Of a stretch of DNA of 64,000 nucleotides, positions 53,174 through 61,099 are shown one piece after another. Position numbers and translations under genes: made by a program. The notes beneath the pieces were generated by a model. It searched no databases. It had not been told where the DNA came from and saw only the letters and a program-made list of their open reading frames with translations. The stretch comes from Pseudomonas serbica (GTDB taxonomy: Bacteria; Pseudomonadota; Gammaproteobacteria; Pseudomonadales; Pseudomonadaceae), in NCBI RefSeq assembly GCF_028823535.1, contig NZ_JAQIYM010000002.1, positions 248,001 to 312,000 of the forward strand, given 5' to 3'. Numbering within the stretch: position 1 is the first letter of the stretch; each line of letters starts with the position of its first letter.

Positions 53174-54124
53174 ATGTCCAACAACAAACCGATGCCGGTC
53201 GCGACGCCGATCTCCGCGCCCTTCTGGGAGGGCCTGAAGGCTCGCCGCCTGTTGATCCAGCAATGCAACGCCTGTGCGCACTGGAACTTCTACCCGCGCC
53301 GGCATTGCCCGGTGTGCCTGGAACACGACCTGGCCTGGCGCGAAGTCGACGGCGCCGCCACGCTGTACAGCTACACCGTGACGCGCATCGCCACCTTGCC
53401 CGACTTCATGGATGAGATGCCGCAGAAGCTGGCGGTGGTCGAACTGGCCGAAGGGGTGCGCATCAACACCAACCTGGTCGGCCTCGACGAAACCGAGATC
53501 CGTATCGGCATGCCCCTGCAGCCGGTGTTCGCCGAAGTCGACGCCAAGGGCAACCGCCTGCTGCGCTTTACCGGCGTGGACAAGGATGCAGCGGCGTTCG
53601 AGTCGCTCCCTGCACAGGACAGCGAACCGGCGCCTGCGACCTCGCAGCAACCCGTCGCCCTGCAGGTCGACCTCAACGATGGGCCGGCCTTGCAGGCCCT
53701 GGTCAGTGAGCAGTACAGCGACTGGAGCAACGTGGTGGTGGTCGACCAGGCACTGATCGATGCCTTTGCCCAATTGTCGGGCGACGATTACTGGATCCAC
53801 ACCGATCCGCAGCGGGCGCGCCTGCAAAGTCCGTTCGGCGGCACCATCGCCCACGGTGCGCTGGTACAAGTGCTGCAGTCGCGAATGAAACTGGCGCTGG
53901 GGTTCGAGATCAGCGGTTTCAGCACCCAGATCAACTACGGCTCCGATCGCCTGCGCTTCCCGGCGCCGGTACCGGCCGGCTCGCGCATTCATTCGCGAGC
54001 CCGGGTGAAAAAAGTCGAAATCCTCGCCCGGGGAACCCAGCTGACCCTGGAACTCAACATTCATGTGGTGGGCCAGGACCGGCCCTCGGTGATCAACGAC
54101 CTGGTGATCCTGTACATGGCCTGA
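53174..54124 (+). CDS. DUF35 OB-fold + MaoC protein (reversed domain order)
   Basis: Protein of 316 residues: the N-terminal DUF35 domain begins with a helix and a zinc ribbon (CNACAHWNFYPRRHCPVC) and an OB fold to about 135, then an Ala/Pro-rich linker (about 145-165), then a C-terminal MaoC hot-dog (VDQALIDAFAQLSGDDYWIHTDPQRA, FGGTIAHGALV) with the hydratase Asp/His pattern. This is the ChsH2 content in opposite order. It follows the second Ltp-like gene immediately and could combine hydration with holding the aldolase in one chain. Confidence 0.85.
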   Translation: MSNNKPMPVATPISAPFWEGLKARRLLIQQCNACAHWNFYPRRHCPVCLEHDLAWREVDGAATLYSYTVTRIATLPDFMDEMPQKLAVVELAEGVRINTNLVGLDETEIRIGMPLQPVFAEVDAKGNRLLRFTGVDKDAAAFESLPAQDSEPAPATSQQPVALQVDLNDGPALQALVSEQYSDWSNVVVVDQALIDAFAQLSGDDYWIHTDPQRARLQSPFGGTIAHGALVQVLQSRMKLALGFEISGFSTQINYGSDRLRFPAPVPAGSRIHSRARVKKVEILARGTQLTLELNIHVVGQDRPSVINDLVILYMA

Positions 54125-54154
54125 TCCCCACGCAAGCCCATGAGCGGTGATCTC

Positions 54155-54246
54155 CTGTGGGAGCGAGCCTGCTCGCGAAGAGGCCATTCCTGTCGGCATC
54201 AATGCCGACTGGTCTACCGCCATCGCGAGCAGGCTCGCTCCCACAG
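54155..54246 (+). repeat. Inverted REP pair (BIME)
   Basis: CTGTGGGAGCGAGCCTGCTCGCGAA and CATCGCGAGCAGGCTCGCTCCCACAG flank a spacer containing a short inverted repeat (GTCGGCATCAATGCCGAC). Confidence 0.9.
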
Positions 54247-54252
54247 TTGCAT

Positions 54253-54269
54253 AAGCCATTTGGACGATG
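54253..54269 (+). promoter_or_regulatory. Regulon motif copy facing the YCF48-RND operon
   Basis: Reads AAGCCATTTGGACGATG: the GGACGATG half is exact, while the upstream half is weak. It lies 144 bp before ATG 54413, farther than the other copies. Confidence 0.5.
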
Positions 54270-54412
54270 TGTCCCCCCTCCCTTGCGCCGACTATTGCCC
54301 CAGAGGCAACGCCCATCTCGATTGCCTCGCATGCCCTGGCGCGTGACAAAAACAAGAGGATCGGCCCTATGACTTGCCCTATCCACGCCACCCCCGAACA
54401 GGAGCGTTACTC

Positions 54413-55399
54413 ATGCGTTCGGTGATCGGCTACGCGGTTTGCCTGGTGGTCGCCTTGACCATTGGCTACACCTTCTCCCCCAAATCCCCCCCACAAGCGG
54501 AATTGCTGGCCACGCGCCCGGACCGGGTGCAGATCAATGGCCTGTTCAATCTTGGCGCGCGCGTGGTCGCCGTGGGCGAGCGTGGCAGTGTCCTGCTCAG
54601 CGATGACCAGGGCGTCAGCTGGCAGCCCGCGACCGTCGCCACCCAGCGCAACGCCACCCTGACCGCCGTGGTGGCCCTGGATGACAAGCGCTTGCTGGCC
54701 GTCGGGCATGACGGCTGGATCCTGCGCTCCGAGGATGCCGGCAGCAGTTGGCAGGAAATGCGCTACGACAGCGACCTGGGCGAACCGCTGCTGGGCATCT
54801 GGACCAGTGATGGCAATAGCGTCATGGCGTTCGGCAGCTTCGGCAAGTTCTATCAATCGGCTGACGCCGGGAAGACCTGGACGCCGCAGTCCCTGGACAT
54901 CGACAACGCCCACCTCAACAGCATGGCCGGCGGCGACGATGGCCGTCGCATGCTGGTGGGCGAGCAGGGCCTGGTGCTGCGCACCAACGACGCCGGCCAA
55001 CACTGGCAGAGCTTGCCGGCGTTCTACAGCGGCTCGCTGTTCGGCATCGTGCGCCTGAGCGCGAACAACTGGGTGACCTATGGCATGCGCGGGCACGTGT
55101 TCGTCAGCCACGACTTCGGCGACAGCTGGACCCAGGTCAAGGTCGGCAATCAACTGCCGCTGTACGGCCATGTACTGCTGCCCGATCAGTCGGGCCTGGT
55201 GATCGTCGGTGCCGGCAGCTCGGTGGTGCGCCTGGATGCACAGGGTGCGCTGGTCGGCGTCGGACGCCTGGCCGGGCTCGGTACGTTGACCTCGGCGACG
55301 ATGGTCGGCTCGCGGCTGCTGGTCGGAGGCGAGCGCGGCGTATTGCAGGGTTCAGGTGGCAGCGTCGCTGCCCAAATGGCCACACAGGCCACCCAGTGA
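54413..55399 (+). CDS. YCF48-like beta-propeller protein
   Basis: Protein of 328 residues with an N-terminal hydrophobic signal/anchor (SVIGYAVCLVVALTIGYTF) and repeats of the BNR/YCF48 type: GERGSVLLSDDQGVSWQP, GHDGWILRSEDAGSSWQEM, FGKFYQSADAGKTWTP, GEQGLVLRTNDAGQHWQSL, GHVFVSHDFGDSWTQV. This is a periplasmic six- or seven-bladed propeller. The family travels with the RND gene that follows and probably forms a complex with it. ATG 54413 was chosen behind CAGGAG over an upstream TTG. Confidence 0.87.
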   Translation: MRSVIGYAVCLVVALTIGYTFSPKSPPQAELLATRPDRVQINGLFNLGARVVAVGERGSVLLSDDQGVSWQPATVATQRNATLTAVVALDDKRLLAVGHDGWILRSEDAGSSWQEMRYDSDLGEPLLGIWTSDGNSVMAFGSFGKFYQSADAGKTWTPQSLDIDNAHLNSMAGGDDGRRMLVGEQGLVLRTNDAGQHWQSLPAFYSGSLFGIVRLSANNWVTYGMRGHVFVSHDFGDSWTQVKVGNQLPLYGHVLLPDQSGLVIVGAGSSVVRLDAQGALVGVGRLAGLGTLTSATMVGSRLLVGGERGVLQGSGGSVAAQMATQATQ

Positions 55400-55413
55400 A
55401 TGAGAGGCGGGCA

Positions 55414-57846
55414 ATGAAACAAGGTAAACATTGGGTGACGCACTGCGTCGAAACCTGTGCGGATCATCTGATGGCCTGGCGCAAGGGACTGCTGGCGCTA
55501 TTCGTTCTGGTGACGCTGGGCCTGGGCTACAGCGCCACCCACACGCAACTGGATCCGGGTTTCAACAAACAGATCCCGGTGCGCCATGACTACATGATCA
55601 ATTTTCTCAAGTTCAGCCGCTACTTCACCGGCGCCAATCGTTTCCTGGTCAGCGTGCGCTGGAAAGGCGAAGGAGACATCTACAACGCCGAGTACCTGGA
55701 GACCCTGCGCAAGGTCACCGACGATGTGTTTTTCATCTCCGGGGTCAGCCGCCCCAGCGTGACGTCGCTGTTCACCGCCAATGTGCGCTACATCGAAATC
55801 ACCGAGGAAGGTTTCTTCGGCGACGTGGTGGTGCCACCGCGCTTCAGCGGTACCGCCGAGGACCTGGCGCAGGTGCGCAGCAACACAGCCGCCTCCGGGC
55901 AGGTCGGCCGCCTGGTGGCCAATGACCTGAAGTCGGCCATGGTCCGCGCCGACCTGCAGGACATCGACCCCAAGACCGGCCAGCCGGTGTCCTATGTCGA
56001 GATCGCCAAGCGCCTGGAAGACATCCGCGCCAAATACAACAGCCCGGATATCGAGATCAACATCGTCGGTTTCGCCAAGCTGGTGGGGGATGTGGTCGAA
56101 GGATTGAACACGGTGATCGGCTTCTTTGTGGTGGCCTTCGTCATTACCGGGTTGCTGCTGTGGCTGTATTCGCGCTCCCTGCGCCTGACGGTGGTGGCGC
56201 TGCTGGTGGCGTTGCTGCCGGTAGTCTGGCTGCTGGGGCTGTTGCCCCTGTTGGGGTTGGGCATCGATCCGATGTCGATCCTGGTGCCGTTCCTGATCTT
56301 CTCCATCGGCGTGTCCCATGCGGTGCAGATGACCAACGCCTGGAAGCAGGACGTGCTGGCTGGCAGTACATCGAAGGACGCGGCGCGTTCGGCGTTCTGC
56401 AAGATCTTCATCCCCGGTTCCCTGGCCTTGCTGATGAACGCCCTGGGGTTCGCGGTGATCATGCTGATCGACATTCCCATCGTCCACGAACTGGGGGTGA
56501 CGGCCTGCATCGGCGTGATGCTGATGATCATCACCAACAAACTGATGCTGCCGGTGATCATTTCCTATCTGCGCCTGGAGCCTGCGCTGTTGCGTCGGGC
56601 GCAATCGCGGCCGGCGGGCAGGCATCGCCTGTGGTGGCGCCTGTCGGCGCTGGCCGAGCCGGGACCTGCCCTTGGGGTGTTTGTGGTCAGTCTGCTGCTG
56701 CTGGCGGCCGGGGCCTACAAGGCCCGCGACCTGGCGGTGGGCGATATCGGCGCGGGTGCGCCGGAGCTACGGGCCGATTCGCGTTATAACCAGGACAACG
56801 CCAGGATCATCAGCAGCTACTCCATAGGGCTCGATGTGATGTCGGTGTTCGTCCAGGTCAATGGCGTCGAAGAAGGTTGCCTGTCGCCTGCGGTGATGCG
56901 TGCGGTGGAAGCGTTCGATTTCCGCATGCGCACGGTCACCGGCGTGCAGTCGATCCAGAGCGTGGCGGACATGGGCAAGCGGGTGATCGCCGGCAACAAC
57001 GAAGGCAACCCGCGCTGGGCGGCGATTCCGGGTTCGCCCCGGGGCCTGAGCCAGGGTGCGCGGGCCTATATGCCCGATGACGGGCTGGTCACCGATGGCT
57101 GCCAGCAGATGCAGATCCTGGTGTTCCTGGCCGATCACGAAGGCAGCACCGTCAGCCATGCGATCGCCGAAGCCAGGCGGATCATTGCCGAGGTCAGCTC
57201 GCCGCAAGTCGAATTCCTCCTGGCCGGCGGCAACGTCGGGGTGATGGCGGCCTCCAACGAGGCGGTCAAGCGCGCTGAAGTGATCATGCTCGGGGCGCTA
57301 TTCGGATCGGTGGCATTGTTTTGCTGGCTGACCTTCTTGTCGATTCGCGCGGTGCTGTGCATTCTGGTGCCGCTGGCGATTGTCGCGATCCTGTGCAACG
57401 CCCTGATGACCTTGCTCGGGATCGGCCTGAAAGTCGCAACCCTGCCGGTGATGGCGCTGGGAGTGGGCGTGGGCGTCGACTACGGCATTTACCTGTACGA
57501 ACGGATCCAGCACGAAATGCTGCGCGGCGCCAACCTGCGTGAGGCGTTCTACGAGGCCATGTGTCAACGCGGCACTGCCGCGGTGTTCACGGCCGTGACC
57601 ATGTCGATCGGCGTCTGCACCTGGGCCTTCGCCCCGCTGAAGTTCCAGGCCGACATGGGCGTGCTGCTGTCGTTCATGTTCCTGGTCAACGTGTTGGGGG
57701 CGATTTTTCTCCTGCCGGCGTTGGCCGCCTGGTTCAATCGCGGGCGCCCACTGGTGACCGAAAGGGTGCGTCAGCCTGCGCCGGCACAAGGGCAGTTCCG
57801 CCTGAAAAACAGCCCGGCAGCGCGTGATACCGCGAACGAGAAATAA
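55414..57846 (+). CDS. RND/MMPL-type transporter
   Basis: Inner-membrane protein of 810 residues with the two-fold RND layout: TM1 near residue 30, a periplasmic domain, a helical bundle (GFFVVAFVITGLLLWLYS, LTVVALLVALLPVVWLLGLLPLLG, ILVPFLIFSIGVSHAVQMTN), then the same again in the second half (VMALGVGVGVDYGIYLYERI). It is shorter than drug-efflux RNDs and like MMPL lipid transporters. With YCF48, DUF1302 and DUF1329 it likely moves a hydrophobic compound through the envelope. ATG 55414 follows GAGAGG; a GTG at 55396 is the alternative. Confidence 0.9.
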   Translation: MKQGKHWVTHCVETCADHLMAWRKGLLALFVLVTLGLGYSATHTQLDPGFNKQIPVRHDYMINFLKFSRYFTGANRFLVSVRWKGEGDIYNAEYLETLRKVTDDVFFISGVSRPSVTSLFTANVRYIEITEEGFFGDVVVPPRFSGTAEDLAQVRSNTAASGQVGRLVANDLKSAMVRADLQDIDPKTGQPVSYVEIAKRLEDIRAKYNSPDIEINIVGFAKLVGDVVEGLNTVIGFFVVAFVITGLLLWLYSRSLRLTVVALLVALLPVVWLLGLLPLLGLGIDPMSILVPFLIFSIGVSHAVQMTNAWKQDVLAGSTSKDAARSAFCKIFIPGSLALLMNALGFAVIMLIDIPIVHELGVTACIGVMLMIITNKLMLPVIISYLRLEPALLRRAQSRPAGRHRLWWRLSALAEPGPALGVFVVSLLLLAAGAYKARDLAVGDIGAGAPELRADSRYNQDNARIISSYSIGLDVMSVFVQVNGVEEGCLSPAVMRAVEAFDFRMRTVTGVQSIQSVADMGKRVIAGNNEGNPRWAAIPGSPRGLSQGARAYMPDDGLVTDGCQQMQILVFLADHEGSTVSHAIAEARRIIAEVSSPQVEFLLAGGNVGVMAASNEAVKRAEVIMLGALFGSVALFCWLTFLSIRAVLCILVPLAIVAILCNALMTLLGIGLKVATLPVMALGVGVGVDYGIYLYERIQHEMLRGANLREAFYEAMCQRGTAAVFTAVTMSIGVCTWAFAPLKFQADMGVLLSFMFLVNVLGAIFLLPALAAWFNRGRPLVTERVRQPAPAQGQFRLKNSPAARDTANEK

Positions 57847-57994
57847 ACCTGCCGGACCTCTTGTGGAGTCCGCAGGCGCTGGTGAAAACTGGCAGGCAAG
57901 TAGCAGTCGAGAGGGGGGAACCCTGGGTTCCCCCGGCCGAAATTATAAAAATAACAAGGGAAGGGCGCAGTCCTTACCCGAGCGAGATAAGACT

Positions 57995-59230
57995 ATGCAG
58001 AACGCTGACTTGACCCATGAAGCCCTGGCCAGTCTTGGCCTCGACCTCACGCGCTACAACCAGTTGGTGGGCGAAATCTACGAAGGCGCCCTCGATCCGA
58101 AACTGATGGCCACGGCCCTCAGGAGTTTTCTCAAGCTCTACGATGCCAACTTCGTCACCCTGATCCTGCGGGTGCCGGATCAACCCGATGTCGGTGTGAT
58201 GATCATCGTCGGCGACATCGAAGGTGCCGGTGATGTCTGCTACATGACCTACCCGCAGACCAATTCGCCTTTCTCCAATCAGCCGCTGGACCATGTATTC
58301 ACCGTGGACGACATCATGAGTTCCACGCAGTGGGAGCAGAACGGCTACTTCAAGACGTTTTGCGAGCCCCATGACGTGTACCACCTGATGTTGGCCGACA
58401 TTTCCACCCCGGACGGGGGCAAGCTGCGCTTTCGCATCACCCGCCCCAAACGGGCTCCCAACTTCTCGGCGCATGACCGGGCGGTGTGCGCCAGTTTCCT
58501 GCCACACCTGCGGCGTGCCTCGCAGTTGCATAACCTGCTGGACCGCAGCGAATCGCTGAGCGAGTTGTACTCCCAGGCCATCAGCCGGCTATCGGTGGCG
58601 ACCCTGGTGCTCGACGAGAGCGGCAGCGTGTTGCAGATCAACCCGGTGGCCCAGGAAATCCTGGCCCGCTCCGATGGCCTGAAGCTGGTGGGTGGGCGCC
58701 TGGAAGCCACCTATCCCAGCGACAACCGTGAACTGCAGCGCCTGATTCGCGGCGCGTTCTGCCCGGACGCGCCGAAAAGCGCCGAGGCCATGTCAGTAAC
58801 GCGGCCTTCGGGGTTGGTCAACCTTGGTGTGGTAGTCGAATCGATCCCGTCCCTGGACTGGGCCGAGGAGAAGGGCCAGCCGGCGGCGCTGGTGTACATC
58901 CGCGATGCCTCGAGCAAGTCCCTGGCCAGCGAAGTGGTGACCAAGCAGCTGTTCAACCTGACCAAGGCCGAAACCGCCCTGGCCATGGAACTGGCCAACG
59001 GCTTGTCCCTGGAGGAAGCCGCCGAGGTCCTGAATATCCGCCGTAATACGGCGCGGGCGCACTTGCGCTCGATCTTCTCCAAGACCGGCGTGCGACGCCA
59101 GACCGAACTGGTGCGCATCATGCTCAACAGCGTGGTGGCCTTGGGCAAGCCGCAACTGGCGTTGAAAATGACCGAGAAAATCAAGGTGCCGCCCCTGCAA
59201 CTGGCCGTGCCGATCTATCGCCAGGCCTGA
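57995..59230 (+). CDS. LuxR-type HTH regulator with sensory N-terminus
   Basis: Regulator of 411 residues. A long N-terminal region (about 1-330) includes a PAS-like part near 205-290 (AISRLSVATLVLDESGSVLQINPVAQEIL). The C-terminal 65 residues are a GerE/LuxR HTH (LTKAETALAMELANGLSLEEAAEVLNIRRNTARAHLRSIFSKTG). Comamonas TeiR, the activator of steroid catabolism, has the same general build, so it is the prime candidate for reading the 17-bp island motif. ATG 57995 was selected; the 148 bases before it show no clear promoter. Confidence 0.85.
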   Translation: MQNADLTHEALASLGLDLTRYNQLVGEIYEGALDPKLMATALRSFLKLYDANFVTLILRVPDQPDVGVMIIVGDIEGAGDVCYMTYPQTNSPFSNQPLDHVFTVDDIMSSTQWEQNGYFKTFCEPHDVYHLMLADISTPDGGKLRFRITRPKRAPNFSAHDRAVCASFLPHLRRASQLHNLLDRSESLSELYSQAISRLSVATLVLDESGSVLQINPVAQEILARSDGLKLVGGRLEATYPSDNRELQRLIRGAFCPDAPKSAEAMSVTRPSGLVNLGVVVESIPSLDWAEEKGQPAALVYIRDASSKSLASEVVTKQLFNLTKAETALAMELANGLSLEEAAEVLNIRRNTARAHLRSIFSKTGVRRQTELVRIMLNSVVALGKPQLALKMTEKIKVPPLQLAVPIYRQA

Positions 59231-59293
59231 TCCTGCAAACCCGCCGCCGGGCCATCCTGCCCTGCGGCGTGGTTGTTGACGCCACTTGTTTTT

Positions 59294-59310
59294 AGTCCGC
59301 ACGGACGATG
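59294..59310 (+). promoter_or_regulatory. Regulon motif copy facing the 3alpha-HSD-like operon
   Basis: Reads AGTCCGCACGGACGATG, a full match, ending 53 bp before ATG 59364. GATACTGG starts 21 bases downstream and may be the -10 element. Confidence 0.7.
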
Positions 59311-59363
59311 CCGTCCCGTGATCGCCCTGTCGATACTGGGCGGACCCATCACGGAGAACCACC

Positions 59364-60131
59364 ATGCCAATTACAGCCATCACCGGCAGTGCCTCGGGAA
59401 TCGGCGCCGCCGTATCCGCCGCCCTGCGCGCCGCCGGCCACCAGATCATCGGGATCGATCGCAGCAACGCCGAAGTCATCGCCGACCTCTCCACTGCCGC
59501 AGGGCGTGACACTGCCATCGGGCAAGTGCTTGAACTCAGTGGCGGGGTCCTCGACGGGCTGGTCTGCTGCGCCGGGGTCGGTGTCACGGCGCCAAACTGC
59601 GGCCTGATCCTGGCGGTCAATTACTTCGGCGTCAGCCAGTTGCTCGACGGCCTGCAAGGGGCGTTGATCAAGGGCCAACAACCGGCGGCTTTGGTGATCG
59701 GTTCTGTCGCGGCGACCCATTCGGGCCCCGACGGCCAGCCGCAGATCGAAGCGATGATCGCCGGCGATGAGGCCCAGGCGCTGGCATTGGCCGACACCCT
59801 CGGCCAGCCTCACGTCGCTTATGCCGCCTCCAAATATGCCATCAGCCAGCATGTGCGCAGCCTGGCGGTGAGCTGGGGCAAGCAGGGCCTGCGTTTGAAC
59901 GTGGTGGCGCCGGGTGCGGTAGCAACCCCATTGCACCAGGCCTCACTGGACGATGCCCGTTTTGGCCAGGCGACCCGCGATTTCGTCGCGCCCCTGGGCC
60001 GCGCTGGTCACCCTGACGAGATCGCCGCAGTGGTAGCCTTCCTGCAATCGCCGCAGGCATCGTTTGTCCATGGCAGCGTCGTGTTCGTCGACGGCGGCAT
60101 GGACGCCATGGTCCGCGCCCCGCGCTTCTAA
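59364..60131 (+). CDS. 3alpha-hydroxysteroid dehydrogenase/carbonyl reductase-like SDR
   Basis: SDR of 255 residues with TGSASGIG at residues 7-14, AGVGV in place of NNAG, and the catalytic Tyr153-x3-Lys157 (YAASK). The segments GIDRSNAEVIADLSTAAGR and SFVHGSVVFVDGGMDAM are very close to what I recall of Comamonas testosteroni 3alpha-HSD/CR, including the missing helix that distinguishes this enzyme from most SDRs. It would interconvert 3alpha-hydroxy and 3-oxo steroids. GGAGAA precedes the ATG, and the next SDR follows by 12 bp. Confidence 0.85.
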   Translation: MPITAITGSASGIGAAVSAALRAAGHQIIGIDRSNAEVIADLSTAAGRDTAIGQVLELSGGVLDGLVCCAGVGVTAPNCGLILAVNYFGVSQLLDGLQGALIKGQQPAALVIGSVAATHSGPDGQPQIEAMIAGDEAQALALADTLGQPHVAYAASKYAISQHVRSLAVSWGKQGLRLNVVAPGAVATPLHQASLDDARFGQATRDFVAPLGRAGHPDEIAAVVAFLQSPQASFVHGSVVFVDGGMDAMVRAPRF

Positions 60132-60143
60132 AAAGGAACTTGC

Positions 60144-60977
60144 ATGAACAAGGTGGCATTCATCACCGGCGCCAGCCGTGGTATCGGTCGCGAGGCGGCG
60201 CTGGCGTTCGCCCGCGCCGGTTTCGACCTGGCGATCAGCGCCCGTACCCTCAATGAGGGCGAACACCATGAACATGCCCTGCGCGACGCCGCCGGGGCAC
60301 CACTGGCCGGCAGCCTCAACGGCACGGCGCAGGCCCTGCGCGAGCTTGGTTGCCGAGTGCTCGTGGTACCGATGGACCTGCTCGACAGCGATTCGGCGCT
60401 GCACGCCTGTCAGGCGGTACTGGCCGAGTACGGGCGCATCGACGTGCTGATCAACAACGCGATCTACCAGGGCAGTGATCTCAATGCCGGATTCATGGAC
60501 CTGCAGGCCCAGACCCTGGAACGGATGTTCCAGGGCTACATCCTCACGCCGTTCCTGTTGACCCGGGCAGTGGCTGAACACATGGTGACGCGCGGTGGCG
60601 GGGTGGTGATCAACGTCACGTCCGGCGCCGGCGAAAGCGACCCACCGGTGGCGGCGGGCAAGGGCGGATGGGGTTATGCCTACGGCGCGGGCAAGGCGGC
60701 GGTGTCGCGGTTGTCCGGGGTGCTGAGCACGGAACTGGGCGAGGCTGGCGTGCGCGCCTATACCCTCAATCCTGGCGTGGTCACCACCGAGGCGCTCAAG
60801 GCAACCATCGGCGACAAAGGCCTGATCGCCCTGCGTGCGGGCAGTGCGCCGCCCCATGTACCGGCGGCGGTGATGTTGTGGCTGGCCACTGCGGAACAGG
60901 CACCGGCGTTTCAACGGCGGACCATTGCGGCACAGCCGTTTGCGCTGGAGCACGGCATCGTCGCCGATTGGCGTTAA
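60144..60977 (+). CDS. SDR family oxidoreductase
   Basis: SDR of 277 residues: TGASRGIG near residue 9, LINNAI, and YGAGKAAVSRL for Tyr/Lys. It has an insertion after beta-3 (NEGEHHEHALRDAAGAPLAGS) longer than usual. It is the second gene of a short operon with the 3alpha-HSD-like SDR. The specific substrate is not readable; a hydroxysteroid or a hydroxyacyl intermediate is likely. Confidence 0.83.
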   Translation: MNKVAFITGASRGIGREAALAFARAGFDLAISARTLNEGEHHEHALRDAAGAPLAGSLNGTAQALRELGCRVLVVPMDLLDSDSALHACQAVLAEYGRIDVLINNAIYQGSDLNAGFMDLQAQTLERMFQGYILTPFLLTRAVAEHMVTRGGGVVINVTSGAGESDPPVAAGKGGWGYAYGAGKAAVSRLSGVLSTELGEAGVRAYTLNPGVVTTEALKATIGDKGLIALRAGSAPPHVPAAVMLWLATAEQAPAFQRRTIAAQPFALEHGIVADWR

Positions 60978-60994
60978 ACCCTTTCCATCCCCCC

Positions 60995-61086
60995 CTGTGG
61001 GAGCGAGCCTGCTCGCGATAGCGGTAGACCAGTCGCCAACGATGTTGACGGGTTTATCGCTTTCGCGAGCAGGCTCGCTCCCACAA
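60995..61086 (+). repeat. Inverted REP pair (BIME)
   Basis: CTGTGGGAGCGAGCCTGCTCGCGATAG and CTTTCGCGAGCAGGCTCGCTCCCACA lie between convergent genes (SDR and aldolase) and could also act as a transcription barrier. Confidence 0.9.
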
Positions 61087-61099
61087 GGGCTGTGCGGCG

